DNA of 64,000 bases from Arenicella xantha (GCF_003315245.1 NZ_QNRT01000002.1:363245-427244), one strand, 5' to 3'; counted from the stretch's first letter, positions 9,142-23,124 are shown. Made by a program: numbers and translations. Notes: generated by a model from the sequence alone, not told the origin.

Positions 9142-10614
9142 TTGACTATTACCACCTTAACTAAGCTGTCCGACATGCTTGCCAGCGGCAAGACCTCAAG
9201 TGTGGAACTCACGCAGGACTATTTATCGCGTATCAAGAACTCAAATCACAACGCTTTTATCAGCATTGATGCCGAACAATCACTTGCCGAAGCAGCCGCT
9301 GCCGACGACCTCCGGGGCCAGCAAAAAACCAGCCCATTACTAGGACTACCAATCGCTCAGAAAGATATTTTCTGCATCGATGGCACACAGACCACCTGTG
9401 GATCTAAGATGCTTGAGGGGTTTATTGCTCCTTATACCGCGACCGTAGTCGACAAGTTGAAAGCACAGGGTTCAGTCAATCTGGGTAAAACCAATATGGA
9501 TGAATTCGCCATGGGGTCATCTAATGAGAGCTCCTATTTTGGCGCAGTCATTAATCCCTGGAGCCCCGCGAACGAAACACTTGTTCCTGGCGGCAGCTCT
9601 GGCGGATCAGCGGCAGCGGTAGCTGCCGGTCTAGCCCCAGCAGCTACCGGCACGGATACTGGCGGCTCAATTCGACAACCGGCATCTTTTTGCAATCTAA
9701 CAGGCCTTAAACCCAGCTACGGACGCTGCTCACGCTACGGCATGATCGCCTTCGCATCGTCACTCGATCAAGCTGGTCCGATGACGCACACCGCCGAGGA
9801 CGCCGCATTGATGCTAACGGCAATGGCTGGCTTCGATCAGCGTGACTCGACCTCGCTGAATGTTCCTCAAGAAGATTTTAGCCGCTTGCTCAACGAGTCA
9901 TTAAACGGTCTAACTATCGGTGTACCCAAAGAATTCTTTGGTGAAGGCCTAGATAGCGAAGTTGCAACACTTGTTGAAGCCGCTATAAAAGAATACGAAG
10001 CACTCGGCGCAACAATTAAATCCGTCTCGCTGCCTAATTCGCACTTAGCACTCCCTAGCTATTATGTTATTGCGCCAGCTGAAGCCTCGTCAAACCTATC
10101 GCGCTTCGATGGCGTGCGCTATGGCTTTCGCGCCAGCGACTACACCGACTTAGTTGACATGTATACCAAGACCCGAACCGAGGGCTTTGGCGATGAAGTA
10201 AAGCGCCGCATCATGATTGGAGCCTACGCCCTTTCATCTGGTTACTACGATGCGTATTACTCGAAAGCTCAAAAGCTTCGACGCCTTATCTCAAATGATT
10301 TTGATGCCGCCTTCGAACAATGCGATGTATTGATGGGGCCGACCACACCGAGCCCTGCGTTCGCAATTAACAGCCGCGCAGACGACCCAGTTTCCATGTA
10401 CTTAAATGACATCTACACCATTCCGGCCAACTTAGCTGGATTACCAGCGGCCTCTATACAAGCAGGCTTCACAAACAATAATTTACCAGTGGGCTTACAT
10501 CTGATTTCGCCCTATCTGCAAGAGGCAAAATTGCTCAATATCGCGCACCAATACCAACAAGTAACTGACTGGCATACGCGCATCGCACCGACTGCTATTG
10601 GAGGGTCGAACTAA
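9142..10614 (+). CDS. gatA: Aspartyl/glutamyl-tRNA amidotransferase subunit A
   Basis: GatA is the amidase subunit that releases ammonia from glutamine for the tRNA-dependent amidation. It has the amidase-signature catalytic elements: [18 protein letters not shown] (Lys near 74), the glycine/serine-rich [17 protein letters not shown] (near 152-168) with the middle Ser, and [12 protein letters not shown] (nucleophile Ser in GGS). The start is TTG at 9142, supported by AAAGGA at 9128-9133 with suitable spacing; no ATG lies near. Its 490 residues match the family. The stop TAA overlaps the gatB ATG by one base (TAATG), which points to coupled translation. Confidence 0.97.
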   Translation: MTITTLTKLSDMLASGKTSSVELTQDYLSRIKNSNHNAFISIDAEQSLAEAAAADDLRGQQKTSPLLGLPIAQKDIFCIDGTQTTCGSKMLEGFIAPYTATVVDKLKAQGSVNLGKTNMDEFAMGSSNESSYFGAVINPWSPANETLVPGGSSGGSAAAVAAGLAPAATGTDTGGSIRQPASFCNLTGLKPSYGRCSRYGMIAFASSLDQAGPMTHTAEDAALMLTAMAGFDQRDSTSLNVPQEDFSRLLNESLNGLTIGVPKEFFGEGLDSEVATLVEAAIKEYEALGATIKSVSLPNSHLALPSYYVIAPAEASSNLSRFDGVRYGFRASDYTDLVDMYTKTRTEGFGDEVKRRIMIGAYALSSGYYDAYYSKAQKLRRLISNDFDAAFEQCDVLMGPTTPSPAFAINSRADDPVSMYLNDIYTIPANLAGLPAASIQAGFTNNNLPVGLHLISPYLQEAKLLNIAHQYQQVTDWHTRIAPTAIGGSN

Positions 10615-12062
10615 TGTTTACATGGGACCAACGCTGGGAAGTCGTAATCGGCCTCGAAGTCCACACGCAACTACAAACACAATCCAAAATTTTTTCCGGC
10701 AGCTCGATTGCCTACGGCGCCGAACCCAATACGCAAGCCAGTGCCGTAGACATAGCCTTGCCAGGCGTATTGCCAGTCATGAACCGAGAAGCAGCGCGAC
10801 TCGCGGTGAAATTTGGTCTGGCCATCGGCGCACAGATCAATCAGCGTAATGTATTTGCCAGAAAAAATTATTTTTACCCTGACCTTCCAAAAGGCTATCA
10901 GATTTCACAGATGGAGCTGCCTATAGTCGGGCCGGGCAAGCTCGAAATTGATACTCCCGCAGGCCCCAGAGAAATTGGTGTCACTCGGGCGCACCTTGAA
11001 GAAGACGCTGGCAAATCTCTACACGAAGATTTTCAAGGCCAAACGGGTATCGATTTAAATCGCGCGGGCACACCATTACTGGAAATTGTCTCCGACCCAG
11101 ACATGCGTTCGCCGGCTGAGGCTGTAGCGTATTTACGTAAACTGCATAGCCTGGTTCGTTACATTGAGATATGCGATGGAAACATGCAAGAAGGTTCATT
11201 TAGATGTGATGCCAACGTTTCGATTCGTCCACGCGGACAAGCAGAACTGGGTACCCGCACCGAACTCAAAAACATTAACTCATTCCGTTTTGTCGAACGC
11301 GCCATCGAGTTCGAAATCGAGCGACAAATAGACATCCTTGAAGACGGCGGAAAAGTCACTCAAGAAACCAGACTCTACGACCCAGACAAACACGAGACGC
11401 GGTCAATGCGATCCAAAGAGGACGCCCATGACTATCGATACTTTCCGGATCCAGACTTACCTCCGATGGTACTTGATGATGCATTTCTTGAGGAGATACG
11501 GAAAACACTTCCAGAGCTCCCCAGCGCCAAGACCGCACGATTTGTTTCAGACTTAGGGTTATCCACTGAAGACGCAGCAGTACTGACCTCCGAACGAGAG
11601 GTCGCTGAGTACTTTGAAGCGGTGGTGAATACAACTCAGGCAGACACCAAAACGGTTTCGAACTGGATGACTGGAGAACTATTTGCCAGCTTAAACAAAC
11701 ACGAGCTAGAGATCGACCAATCTCCCGTTTCGGTGGCTCAATTTTCGTTATTGCTAGACCGAATTTCAGACAACACCTTATCAGGTAAAACCGCAAAGCA
11801 GGTGTTTGCAGCGCTATGGGACAGCGAAGGTGAAGTAGATCAGATCATTGAGTCCAAAGGTCTAAAACAGATTACCGATACCGGTGCGATCGAAGCGATC
11901 GTCGATGAAGTGATCGCGGCTTGCCCTGATCAAGTGGCTCAATTTAATGATGGGAACGACAAAGTTATCGGCTTCTTAGTCGGTCAAGTGATGCAAAAGT
12001 CCAGAGGAAAAGCAAACCCCCAAATGGCTAACAAGCTACTAGTGGAGAAAATGAAAAAATGA
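10614..12062 (+). CDS. gatB: Aspartyl/glutamyl-tRNA amidotransferase subunit B
   Basis: GatB binds the misacylated tRNA and phosphorylates or amidates the aminoacyl side chain with ATP and ammonia from GatA. The family signature is clear: [15 protein letters not shown] (9-23), [19 protein letters not shown] (about 81-99), the [12 protein letters not shown] patch (about 127-138) and [12 protein letters not shown]. The C-terminal YqeY-like helical tail ends [21 protein letters not shown]. It overlaps gatA by one base and the next gene by four bases (ATGA), so the four genes 8736-12853 probably form one operon. Confidence 0.97.
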   Translation: MFTWDQRWEVVIGLEVHTQLQTQSKIFSGSSIAYGAEPNTQASAVDIALPGVLPVMNREAARLAVKFGLAIGAQINQRNVFARKNYFYPDLPKGYQISQMELPIVGPGKLEIDTPAGPREIGVTRAHLEEDAGKSLHEDFQGQTGIDLNRAGTPLLEIVSDPDMRSPAEAVAYLRKLHSLVRYIEICDGNMQEGSFRCDANVSIRPRGQAELGTRTELKNINSFRFVERAIEFEIERQIDILEDGGKVTQETRLYDPDKHETRSMRSKEDAHDYRYFPDPDLPPMVLDDAFLEEIRKTLPELPSAKTARFVSDLGLSTEDAAVLTSEREVAEYFEAVVNTTQADTKTVSNWMTGELFASLNKHELEIDQSPVSVAQFSLLLDRISDNTLSGKTAKQVFAALWDSEGEVDQIIESKGLKQITDTGAIEAIVDEVIAACPDQVAQFNDGNDKVIGFLVGQVMQKSRGKANPQMANKLLVEKMKK

Positions 12063-12853
12063 GTCAACCCAGCTTTTCAGAACTACTAGACAATCTTGAT
12101 AGCGTCTCACCTGAGTCTTGGTCCGTCACAATTACACCTAATTGGATGCAAGGTCGAACTACCTATGGTGGCTTGTCGGCTGCTCTCTGCTTGCAAGCCG
12201 TACTACAAGAATATTCTGACTTACCACCACTACGTTCGGCACAAATAAACTTTATTGGCCCCGTTGGTGGAACCGTGTCAATTAAGACATCAATACTCAG
12301 ACAAGGTCGGTCAGTGTGCTTTATCAGCGCAGAAATGTGGGGCGAGAAAGGCTTAGGCACGCATGCTGTATTCTGTTTTGGCGCAAAGCGCGAATCACGA
12401 CTGAACAGTGACTTCACTAGTCGCCCAACAGTACCGAACATAGCCGATTCCGTCGAATTTTTTGACACTGGACAAGGCCCTGAATTCGCTCGTAATTATG
12501 ACTGTGTTCTGGCCAGCGGTGGCCGACCTATCAGCGGCTCAAAAATAAGTGAACATTATATTTGGGTTCGACACAAAGACCGCCAAGCAAATAATCTCGC
12601 AGCCTTGGTGGGCATTGCTGATATGCCACCACCAGCGGTGCTGCCAATGTTTGAAGATTTTGCACCAATCAGCTCAATGAATTGGACACTAAATTTCTTA
12701 AGCGAGGACATTAGCACCGAAGACGGCTGGTGGCTAATGCGCTCCGCCGCCGAACACGCGCGCGACGGCTATTCGAGTCAAGACATGCAAGTTTGGAACT
12801 CAGAAGGAAAATTAGTAATCAGCGCACTTCAGAGTGTCGCCCTTTTTTATTGA
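12059..12853 (+). CDS. TesB-like acyl-CoA thioesterase family protein
   Basis: The 264-residue protein resembles the double-hotdog thioesterase family (TesB-like, 4HBT_3). The N-terminal hotdog has the typical opening [20 protein letters not shown] (about 30-49), a central [13 protein letters not shown] strand region and [14 protein letters not shown]. The C-terminal half has [36 protein letters not shown] and a final [18 protein letters not shown] strand pair, where the conserved Asp/Gln of the family would sit. It would hydrolyse acyl-CoA thioesters in the cytoplasm; the chain length and purpose cannot be read. The ATGA overlap with gatB suggests co-transcription, but no functional link to tRNA amidation is evident. 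Confidence 0.8.
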   Translation: MSQPSFSELLDNLDSVSPESWSVTITPNWMQGRTTYGGLSAALCLQAVLQEYSDLPPLRSAQINFIGPVGGTVSIKTSILRQGRSVCFISAEMWGEKGLGTHAVFCFGAKRESRLNSDFTSRPTVPNIADSVEFFDTGQGPEFARNYDCVLASGGRPISGSKISEHYIWVRHKDRQANNLAALVGIADMPPPAVLPMFEDFAPISSMNWTLNFLSEDISTEDGWWLMRSAAEHARDGYSSQDMQVWNSEGKLVISALQSVALFY

Positions 12854-13083
12854 TCGCCTTATTGATCGTATTTTAATCAATATGCCTCGCTAACTGCCTA
12901 GCGGGATTGGTCGTGGCATCCACGCGACCTCCTTCTGGGCAACCTTTAGCTGTTCGACTACGCTCATAGGGAATTTACCGAGTCGGTGTTAACTGAAGCG
13001 ATCCGATTAAGCCTCTGTGCTTTTTTCTGAAGCCCGCGGATTCTGAAGGCTTCATTACGTCCGCGGCTAATGTGTATTCACAT
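12854..13083. other. Gene-free stretch with several possible hairpins
   Basis: No protein gene is supported here. The sequence has several inverted repeats: TATTGAT/ATCAATA just after the thioesterase stop; GGTC-GTGG/CCAC-(GC)-GACC at 12909-12929 with a three-base loop; TGAAGCC/GGCTTCA at 13028-13054; and an alternative pairing of AGCCCGCGG with CCGCGGCT at 13031-13068. A run of six T at about 13021-13026 follows a weak AAGC/GCTT stem. This could be the 3' untranslated region of the gat operon or a small structured RNA. Both are inferences. Confidence 0.25.
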
Positions 13084-13107
13084 AAAAAAACCGGCACAAG
13101 GCCGGTT
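13084..13107 (-). terminator. Rho-independent terminator after tRNA-Arg
   Basis: Read on the minus strand, AACCGGC, a CTTGT loop and GCCGGTT form a perfect 7-bp stem (13107-13089), followed by a T run. It lies 10 bases beyond the 3' end of the tRNA-Arg gene and fits a terminator for that transcript. Confidence 0.85.
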
Positions 13108-13116
13108 CTTTTATTA

Positions 13117-13193
13117 TGGCGCGCCCGGAGGGATTCGAACCCCCGACCACTTGGTTCGAAGCCAAGTACTCTATCCAGCTGAGCTACAGGCGC
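13117..13193 (-). tRNA. tRNA-Arg, anticodon UCG
   Basis: The minus strand folds as a complete cloverleaf of 77 bases including an encoded CCA. The acceptor stem is GCGCCTG with CGGGCGC (one G-U pair), followed by a G discriminator base and CCA at 13119-13117. The D arm is GCTC/GAGT. The anticodon stem CTTGG/CCAAG closes the loop CTTCGAA, which places TCG at positions 34-36 and so reads CGA and related arginine codons. The T arm has the GGTTCGAATCC core. A terminator follows directly. A decayed partial copy lies just upstream of its 5' end. Confidence 0.93.
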
Positions 13194-13309
13194 GTAACTC
13201 TTTCATATTATCAATCACCGCCAAAACCAAATGTGGTTCGAAGCCAACTAATTAGACGCCACAGGCGCTCTATCCAGCTGAGCTACAGGCGCGTAACTCT
13301 TTCATATTA
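13169..13309. repeat. Pair of 42-bp direct repeats spanning the tRNA-Arg 5' half
   Basis: Copy one is 13169-13210 and copy two 13268-13309, identical over 42 bases and 99 bases apart start to start. Each covers the first 25 bases of tRNA-Arg and 17 bases of its upstream flank (gtaactctttcatatta on the plus strand). The flank may contain part of the tRNA promoter, so both copies could carry the same upstream signal. Confidence 0.85.
13234..13292 (-). pseudogene. Degenerate partial copy of tRNA-Arg(UCG)
   Basis: Upstream of the intact tRNA-Arg, the minus strand repeats its 5' half exactly (GCGCCTGTAGCTCAGCTGGATAGAG). It then carries an unrelated insert of about 18-20 bases, then the anticodon arm TTGGCTTCGAACCA. 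The T arm and 3' acceptor strand are missing, so no cloverleaf can form. The exact repeat includes 17 bases of upstream flank: 13169-13210 equals 13268-13309, 42 identical bases. This looks like a tandem duplication of the tRNA region whose second copy has decayed. Confidence 0.75.
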
Positions 13310-13586
13310 ATGCAATTGATAAATCACAATTCAATCTAAGCAAGCAGATTTGAGCTAGTGCTGACTATACCTAGTCTTGCTTTAGGTAAACAACTGCTTT
13401 ACCAAGGTGTGCGATTATATGCGAATAAAATCATAGTTTCGACTATTGATTGCACTCCCGAGTATAATTTCTTGTTTAGCGCCTAAAATTTGATCATTAC
13501 GACGCATATATCAACCTGTCGCACGAACAAATTAGCCTCACATTCAGATTAACAACCCCATTCCGACACCGTAAGCAACCATCCAG
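13310..13586. other. Non-coding gap before hrpA, nothing recognised
   Basis: This gap of 277 bases between the tRNA remnant and hrpA is AT-rich. It should contain the promoter of hrpA (plus strand) and perhaps that of tRNA-Arg (minus strand). I found no gene, clear promoter with both boxes, or strong hairpin in it. Confidence 0.4.
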
Positions 13587-16500
13587 ATGCCGAAAGCGAA
13601 ACCTACCTCTAAAACGCCGTTGGCGTCGACTATCATCTTTCCTGACTCACTACCCATTTGTCAGCGGCGTGATGAAATCGCCGAACTGATTAAAGCGAAT
13701 CAAGTTGTAATTGTTGCTGGCGAAACGGGTTCCGGTAAAACAACCCAACTTCCAAAAATCTGTCTGTCGTTAGGTTACGGTGAAAAAGGACTCATTGGCC
13801 ATACGCAGCCACGCAGAATAGCGGCGCGCACTGTCGCCGACCGTATTGCGTCGGAATTAAAAACAGCGCTTGGGGAAACCGTCGGCTATCAGGTTCGCTT
13901 CAAAGATCTGTCGAGCGCCAACACTCGAATAAAATTAATGACCGACGGGGTACTACTCAGTGAGTTTCAACACGACCGACTACTACGTAAATATGAGGTC
14001 ATTATCATCGATGAAGCACACGAACGCAGCCTGAACATCGATTTTATTCTAGGCTTACTAAAGCCGCTAGCGAGTAAGCGACCGGATCTGAAAATAATTA
14101 TTACCTCAGCAACGATCGACCTCGAAAAATTTGCCGAACACTTTAGCCATAATGAGGTACCGGCTCCAATTATAGAAGTGTCGGGACGCACCTACCCAGT
14201 AGAAACGATTTACCAACCCATTGAAACAGAAAACGAAGCGCTACCAGACACAATAACGCGCACCGTTGAATCGGTCCTTCGAGATGAAGCCAAAGGTAAA
14301 TATCGAGCCAGCGGTGACATATTAATATTTTGTGCTGGAGAGCGAGACATCAGAGAAACAGCCCAATCCTTACGGCGTGCTGAATTGCCGATTGACGTCC
14401 TGCCGCTCTACTCTCGCCTGAGTGTCGCTGAGCAGAATAAGGTATTCAAGCCAGCACATCGCCGCAAGGTCGTGCTCGCGACCAATGTTGCGGAAACATC
14501 CATCACCGTGCCAGGAATCGCATACGTGATCGACCCTGGACTTGCGCGCATCTCGCGCTACAGTTTCCGCTCAAAGATTCAGCGCTTACCGATCGAAGCC
14601 GTATCACAGGCCAGTGCTAATCAACGCATGGGCCGGTGCGGACGCGTTGCAAATGGCGTATGCATTCGGCTCTACAGCAAAGCCGACTTTGATCAGCGGC
14701 CTCTTTTTACTCCAGCCGAGATTTTGCGTAGCAACTTAGCATCCGTTATTCTAAAAATGCTCAGGCTCAAAATTCGGAATATCTACGATTTCGAATTTCT
14801 AGATAAACCAGACCGACGGCTATTGAACGACGGTTATAAGTTACTCCAAGAACTTAATGCGATAGATACCAGCAAACGCCTAACTACCATCGGGCGTCAA
14901 ATGAGCGACCTATCGATTGATCCTAAATTTGCCAGAATCCTAGTCGCTGCAAATGAACAGGGATGCCTGACGGACGGCCTTGTTTTACTTAGCGTACTGA
15001 GCATTCAAGACCCGCGTGAACGACCGGCAGAGAAGCAACAAACCGCGGATCAAAGTCACAAAACACTGTTTCATCCAGCTTCGGATCTATTTACCTATCT
15101 AAACCTATGGCAAGCGGTATTGAACGCACGCGATTCAATGAGCAATAGCAAGTTCAAGTCGCATTGCGGTGCCCAGTACTGGTCGATCGCGCGGATCTTC
15201 GAGTGGCGTGAACTTAAACACCAGCTAGCCACTCAATGTCGACGATTAGGTTGGAAAATAGACGCATGGCAGCCACTTACGCTACCAGCACCTGCGGATA
15301 AAAAACCCAAAAGAATAGATTTTGACAAGCGCTATGAAACACTTCATCGCGCATTATTATCGGGCCTTTTAAGCAATATAGCGCTAAAAGACATCGACGG
15401 TGAATATCTTGCAGCGCGCAGTCGGCGGATCAGTATTTTTCCTGGCTCATCCCAAGCTAAACGACAGCCTAAATGGCTAGTTGCTGGTGAGCTATTAGAA
15501 ACATCCCGCGTATTTGCCCACTCAGTTGGGGAGGTGAAGCCCGAGTGGATTATTCAAGCCTCCGCGCACCTGCTGAGCTATAACCACAGCGCGCCACATT
15601 ATCATGTTCGCTCTGGTAGCGTAAAAGCGTACCGCAAAACATTACTCTATGGCTTAGTTCTGCGCGACAAAGAGCCGGTGAATTATTCTCCGATTAATCC
15701 ATCCGAATCGAGAAGTGTTTTTATTCAACAGGCATTGGTCAACCAGCTGTATCAGCCGCGCAATAAACACGCCGAATTTGTTGAGCATAACCGTAAACTA
15801 ATAAAGCAAATTGAAAAAATTGAGACCAAAACTCGCAAACGCAACCTCCTCGTTAACGACGATGCTATTTTTGATTTTTACGCGCAGCGATTACCTGAGA
15901 CAATTAGCAACCGTGCAGACTTAGAATTATGGTTATCCAAAGGCAATCAAGATTCACTAAAGCTCACGCGTGAGCAGTTATTAATTAGCAACGTCGACGA
16001 GCAAGAAGTCGCACAGTTTCCTGACCACATTGAAGTTCACGGCAAACGAATTTCCATCGAATACAAATTCAACCCAGGTCAACACAGTGATGGCGTTACC
16101 ATGGTTATTCCCATATCCGTGCTAGCGCCCTTCCCTGTACACGTTGGCGAATGGTTAGTACCCGGCCTACTGCGTGAAAAATGCATTGCTCTGATCAAGA
16201 CCTTACCTAAATCAATTCGCCGAAACTTTGCACCAGCTGCCGATGCGATTGATCGCGTACTGACCAAACTGACACCAGGAAACCATGCCTTACACCAACA
16301 ACTTGCTGAGGTATTGTACAAGACTCGAGGGGTTAAAGTTCAAGGCTCGGATTTTTGTTTAGAAAAACTCGACTCCTATTATCAAATGAATTACCGAGTA
16401 ATAGACGTCGATGGATCATTGGTAAATGAGGGTCGAGACCTACTCGTACTAAAAAGCGAGTATGCCGATGCAGTGCAAGAGAGCGTACACTCTAACCATG

Positions 16501-17468
16501 CATCAGAGCGCACAAACTTAGAGCAACACAAGCTACGGAGCTGGGATTTTGGCGATTTACCGAGGCAAGTTCAGTACCAGCATCAAGGACTTACGGTGCA
16601 AGCCTATCCAATGCTCTGCGTCAGCTCAGACGACACAATTGACCTACTGATCCATGACGATATGCAAATTGCGCATTACCATACACAACGCGGCATCATT
16701 GCTTTGGGCAAAAAAACACTAAGCAACACCACACAAAAACAAGCCTACAAATACCTCCGCAAAGAACTAATGCCGCGCTCCCAAAAGAAACCAACCGGTC
16801 TCAATGCACTTGCCGCGCAATTAAACTCTATTGGACCATCTAGCGCGGAGCGTGATACATGGGTCGAGGAGCTGATCGATGCCGGACTCTATGCAGCCTG
16901 CTTTTTAGAATCCGAGGAATTAATTCGTACACAAGCCGATTTCGAAACCGCACTAGCTCGTGGAGCTAAAGACTGGGTTCGTAAAAGCATCGAACTTGAA
17001 GGCGCGTTAAGTACGGCACTGCAGCAACGTGACGATTTGTTCAACAGTCTTAAGCGCATCAAGGTAGTCAGCATTCCGGTAGACAGTGCACTCGAAGATA
17101 TAAAAGCACAGTTATATCGCCTGTTCAACCCAACGTTTTTGCGATACACCAATCTAGCGACGCTCAAACAATACCCGCGCTATTTGCGTGCCATCGAAGC
17201 GAGACTCGACAAACTTGGACAAAATAAACCCGAAACGACAGCTTTACTAAGCCTGCAACACAAACTAGATGCGCGCATCAATGAACTCTGCCGAAATGAT
17301 CAGGACCTCGACTTTGCTTATCTAACTTATCCTCGATTAGCCGAGTTCGCTTTACTGCTAGAAGAGTGGCGCGTGTCTATTTTTGCTCAACACCTGAAGA
17401 CTCAAGCGCCGGTCTCTGAAAAGAGATTGAATACATTTTGGCAGCAGCATATTCAACCATCACACTAA
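13587..17468 (+). CDS. hrpA: ATP-dependent RNA helicase HrpA (DEAH box)
   Basis: HrpA is a large DEAH-box RNA helicase; in E. coli it is linked to mRNA processing and rescue of stalled ribosomes. The 1293-residue product matches the usual 1300. Motif I is GETGSGKT (45-52), motif II DEAH (142-145), motif III SAT near 173, and motif VI NQRMGRCGRVANG near 345-357. The helicase core is followed by the winged-helix and HA2 domain, an OB-fold, and the long C-terminal extension unique to HrpA (about 700-1293). The gene stands alone on the plus strand and converges on eno, with a shared terminator between them. No obvious Shine-Dalgarno precedes the ATG. Confidence 0.96.
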   Translation: MPKAKPTSKTPLASTIIFPDSLPICQRRDEIAELIKANQVVIVAGETGSGKTTQLPKICLSLGYGEKGLIGHTQPRRIAARTVADRIASELKTALGETVGYQVRFKDLSSANTRIKLMTDGVLLSEFQHDRLLRKYEVIIIDEAHERSLNIDFILGLLKPLASKRPDLKIIITSATIDLEKFAEHFSHNEVPAPIIEVSGRTYPVETIYQPIETENEALPDTITRTVESVLRDEAKGKYRASGDILIFCAGERDIRETAQSLRRAELPIDVLPLYSRLSVAEQNKVFKPAHRRKVVLATNVAETSITVPGIAYVIDPGLARISRYSFRSKIQRLPIEAVSQASANQRMGRCGRVANGVCIRLYSKADFDQRPLFTPAEILRSNLASVILKMLRLKIRNIYDFEFLDKPDRRLLNDGYKLLQELNAIDTSKRLTTIGRQMSDLSIDPKFARILVAANEQGCLTDGLVLLSVLSIQDPRERPAEKQQTADQSHKTLFHPASDLFTYLNLWQAVLNARDSMSNSKFKSHCGAQYWSIARIFEWRELKHQLATQCRRLGWKIDAWQPLTLPAPADKKPKRIDFDKRYETLHRALLSGLLSNIALKDIDGEYLAARSRRISIFPGSSQAKRQPKWLVAGELLETSRVFAHSVGEVKPEWIIQASAHLLSYNHSAPHYHVRSGSVKAYRKTLLYGLVLRDKEPVNYSPINPSESRSVFIQQALVNQLYQPRNKHAEFVEHNRKLIKQIEKIETKTRKRNLLVNDDAIFDFYAQRLPETISNRADLELWLSKGNQDSLKLTREQLLISNVDEQEVAQFPDHIEVHGKRISIEYKFNPGQHSDGVTMVIPISVLAPFPVHVGEWLVPGLLREKCIALIKTLPKSIRRNFAPAADAIDRVLTKLTPGNHALHQQLAEVLYKTRGVKVQGSDFCLEKLDSYYQMNYRVIDVDGSLVNEGRDLLVLKSEYADAVQESVHSNHASERTNLEQHKLRSWDFGDLPRQVQYQHQGLTVQAYPMLCVSSDDTIDLLIHDDMQIAHYHTQRGIIALGKKTLSNTTQKQAYKYLRKELMPRSQKKPTGLNALAAQLNSIGPSSAERDTWVEELIDAGLYAACFLESEELIRTQADFETALARGAKDWVRKSIELEGALSTALQQRDDLFNSLKRIKVVSIPVDSALEDIKAQLYRLFNPTFLRYTNLATLKQYPRYLRAIEARLDKLGQNKPETTALLSLQHKLDARINELCRNDQDLDFAYLTYPRLAEFALLLEEWRVSIFAQHLKTQAPVSEKRLNTFWQQHIQPSH

Positions 17469-17580
17469 GCAAAAACGTCTAAATAATGCGGCTTAATAGC
17501 GGCTCAAAAACAGCAAATACAATGATTGGACGTTTATTCCAAGCAAACCAATCTCTTCAAGAGCGCGACAATAGACGTAA

Positions 17581-17607
17581 AAAAAAGCCTCTAATTGAGG
17601 CTTTTTT
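17581..17607. terminator. Bidirectional terminator between hrpA and eno
   Basis: AAAAAAGCCTC (17581-17591), loop TAATT, then GAGGCTTTTTT (17597-17607) form a perfect GC-containing stem flanked by A and T runs on both sides. It can therefore stop transcription from hrpA (plus) and from eno (minus), which converge here. Confidence 0.9.
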
Positions 17608-17671
17608 TTTACACTATAACTGTGCCTATTGACTATGCGGCCGAAAACAACATCGACCGCATATTAAAACG

Positions 17672-19844
<2,173 letters not shown>

Positions 19845-19880
19845 AATAGTAATCTCGCTAACGGAGTGATTGTGCAAGCC

Positions 19881-21563
<1,683 letters not shown>

Positions 21564-21722
21564 TTATTCCAAACATCACAATTTTTGCCTATATTAATAG
21601 GCACGAGGTGATATTTAATAGAACTACATTATTAAAAAAAGAAATGGCATATCAGAGCTGCAGACAAACGCTTGAGTTTGTTTTGCGCTGAGCTCCAGAA
21701 GGTTCTACATGATACGTGAGGC

Positions 21723-21770
21723 GATGAAAATCAACAATCTATTTTGCGCAGGTATTGATAGATTTTCATC
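21723..21770. repeat. 10-bp inverted repeat upstream of pyrG
   Basis: GATGAAAATC at 21723-21732 and its exact complement GATTTTCATC at 21761-21770 flank 28 bases in the 289-base gap between the tilS stop and the pyrG start. It could be a 3' hairpin of tilS on the minus strand or part of pyrG control. It has no T run on either side, so it is not a standard terminator. Confidence 0.4.
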
Positions 21771-21795
21771 AAACTGCAACAACGCGCAAAAGACC

Positions 21796-23124
21796 TTAGC
21801 TTGCGATTGATTCAGAATCGAATGAAACCCAATCATTTGTCATATGCACATCTACCGGAGCAAGCACTAAGTCCTTTTTCGCTTTTCTAACCGTCAACAA
21901 CGGCACAGCCTGTCGACGCCATGGTGGAATACCAATCTCATTCATCCACTTCTTGAGATTGAGGCTATGTCCTTGCAAAGCCTTAGGGTTTTCCACATGC
22001 GCCTTTTCAGCAAGCCTTACCAAAGCATGAGAATCATCACTAATTAAACTCCGAAGCTTCGGCCTTGCATCTAAGCGCAACTTACTTGCATAAATATCAA
22101 TAGGTTGCGATACATTCTGCCAGTCAATAACACCAAAAGGAGGAGTCTCTTTGATAGCCGGCATAACGTACATATACCCACTGTGGAACCGAAACTGTTG
22201 GCCACCTTCCTGCATAACTGCAGTGCTTGCCGGAGGCACCTCAATTGCGCGCACCAAGGTTTGCAAGAAGCGACGGCTGGGCGTATGTAATTGAAGAGTC
22301 TTTAGCCAAAAGCGAATAACGTTCGACTGCCTAGCCGGTGTCAGATGCATCATATCGGCGACACACAATGCGTAGGATTTATCCACCGGATGCTGAGGAT
22401 GCTCTCGCACCTCAACTAGGTCACAAATAGCCACCTCTCGCAGCAGCCCATTCTCCTGCTCCAGATTAGAAGCAGCACGCGCAATATTCTGAATAGCGTC
22501 CGGTCGGAAGTCGATCAACGTTGGGATGATCTCATGACGAATGGTATTACGTGAATAATCATTGGTCCGATTGCTCGGATCTTCTACCCATGTCAATCCG
22601 CTGTTTGCAGCGATAGATTCTAAATCAGCTTTGTCGTACGGCAATAATGGTCTCGCCAATTTTGCCCCGTGAAATGGTCGCACCGCACGCATACTCGATA
22701 GCCCAGCGCTACCCGCTCCGCGCATCAAATTAAATAGAAATGTTTCAGCACGATCTTGCCGATGATGTGCGGTGAGTAAGACTGAATGACGATCTAGCTG
22801 TTTACTAAACCAAGCGTAACGTGAATTACGCGCGGTTACTTCACTCTTATTTTCGAGCTGTAGTGAGGTATGCTTGAAATCAATACCCAACTTTTGACAA
22901 GTTGTTAGACAGTGCTCCGCCCAAAACTCTGATCGTTCTTGTAGATTATGATTAACGTGCAACGCAGTAAGCTTAAACCCATTTCGTTGCTGCAACTGAT
23001 GCATTAGGTGCAGCAATACGGTCGAGTCTATGCCACCGCTATAGGCCACATAATAATGACTGTCGCGAGCCAACCCTAAGTTTCCAAACAACTCATCTTC
23101 GAATGCCGAAATCGAAAAAGTCAT
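21796..23124 (-). CDS. tilS: tRNA(Ile)-lysidine synthase
   Basis: TilS converts C34 of the CAU-anticodon tRNA(Ile) to lysidine, so that it reads AUA. The 442-residue protein has the N-type ATP pyrophosphatase loop SGGIDS (29-34), HVNHNLQERSEFWAEHC (about 56-72), HHRQDRAETFLFNLMRGAG (about 119-137) and the VEDPSNRTNDYSRN loop, then the TilS middle and C-terminal substrate-binding domains ending in IPPWRRQAVPLLTV. In many gammaproteobacteria accA separates tilS from dnaE; here the 347-base gap upstream holds no gene. Confidence 0.96.
   Translation of the reverse strand: MTFSISAFEDELFGNLGLARDSHYYVAYSGGIDSTVLLHLMHQLQQRNGFKLTALHVNHNLQERSEFWAEHCLTTCQKLGIDFKHTSLQLENKSEVTARNSRYAWFSKQLDRHSVLLTAHHRQDRAETFLFNLMRGAGSAGLSSMRAVRPFHGAKLARPLLPYDKADLESIAANSGLTWVEDPSNRTNDYSRNTIRHEIIPTLIDFRPDAIQNIARAASNLEQENGLLREVAICDLVEVREHPQHPVDKSYALCVADMMHLTPARQSNVIRFWLKTLQLHTPSRRFLQTLVRAIEVPPASTAVMQEGGQQFRFHSGYMYVMPAIKETPPFGVIDWQNVSQPIDIYASKLRLDARPKLRSLISDDSHALVRLAEKAHVENPKALQGHSLNLKKWMNEIGIPPWRRQAVPLLTVRKAKKDLVLAPVDVHMTNDWVSFDSESIAS

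Noticed and set aside
11356-11796. 146-residue minus-strand frame inside gatB
   Set aside because: It is fully antisense to a conserved gene and has no protein-like features.
13169-13309. The 42-base repeat as att sites of an integrated element
   Set aside because: The repeated part is the 5' half and upstream flank of the tRNA rather than the 3' end used by most integrases; the repeats are only 99 bases apart and no integrase or mobile cargo is present.
13070-13310. Two small plus-strand frames (61 and 64 residues) over the tRNA-Arg region
   Set aside because: They are translations of the antisense strand of a tRNA and its repeat; the 'ARPEGFEPPT' type of peptide is a common artefact of tRNA genes.
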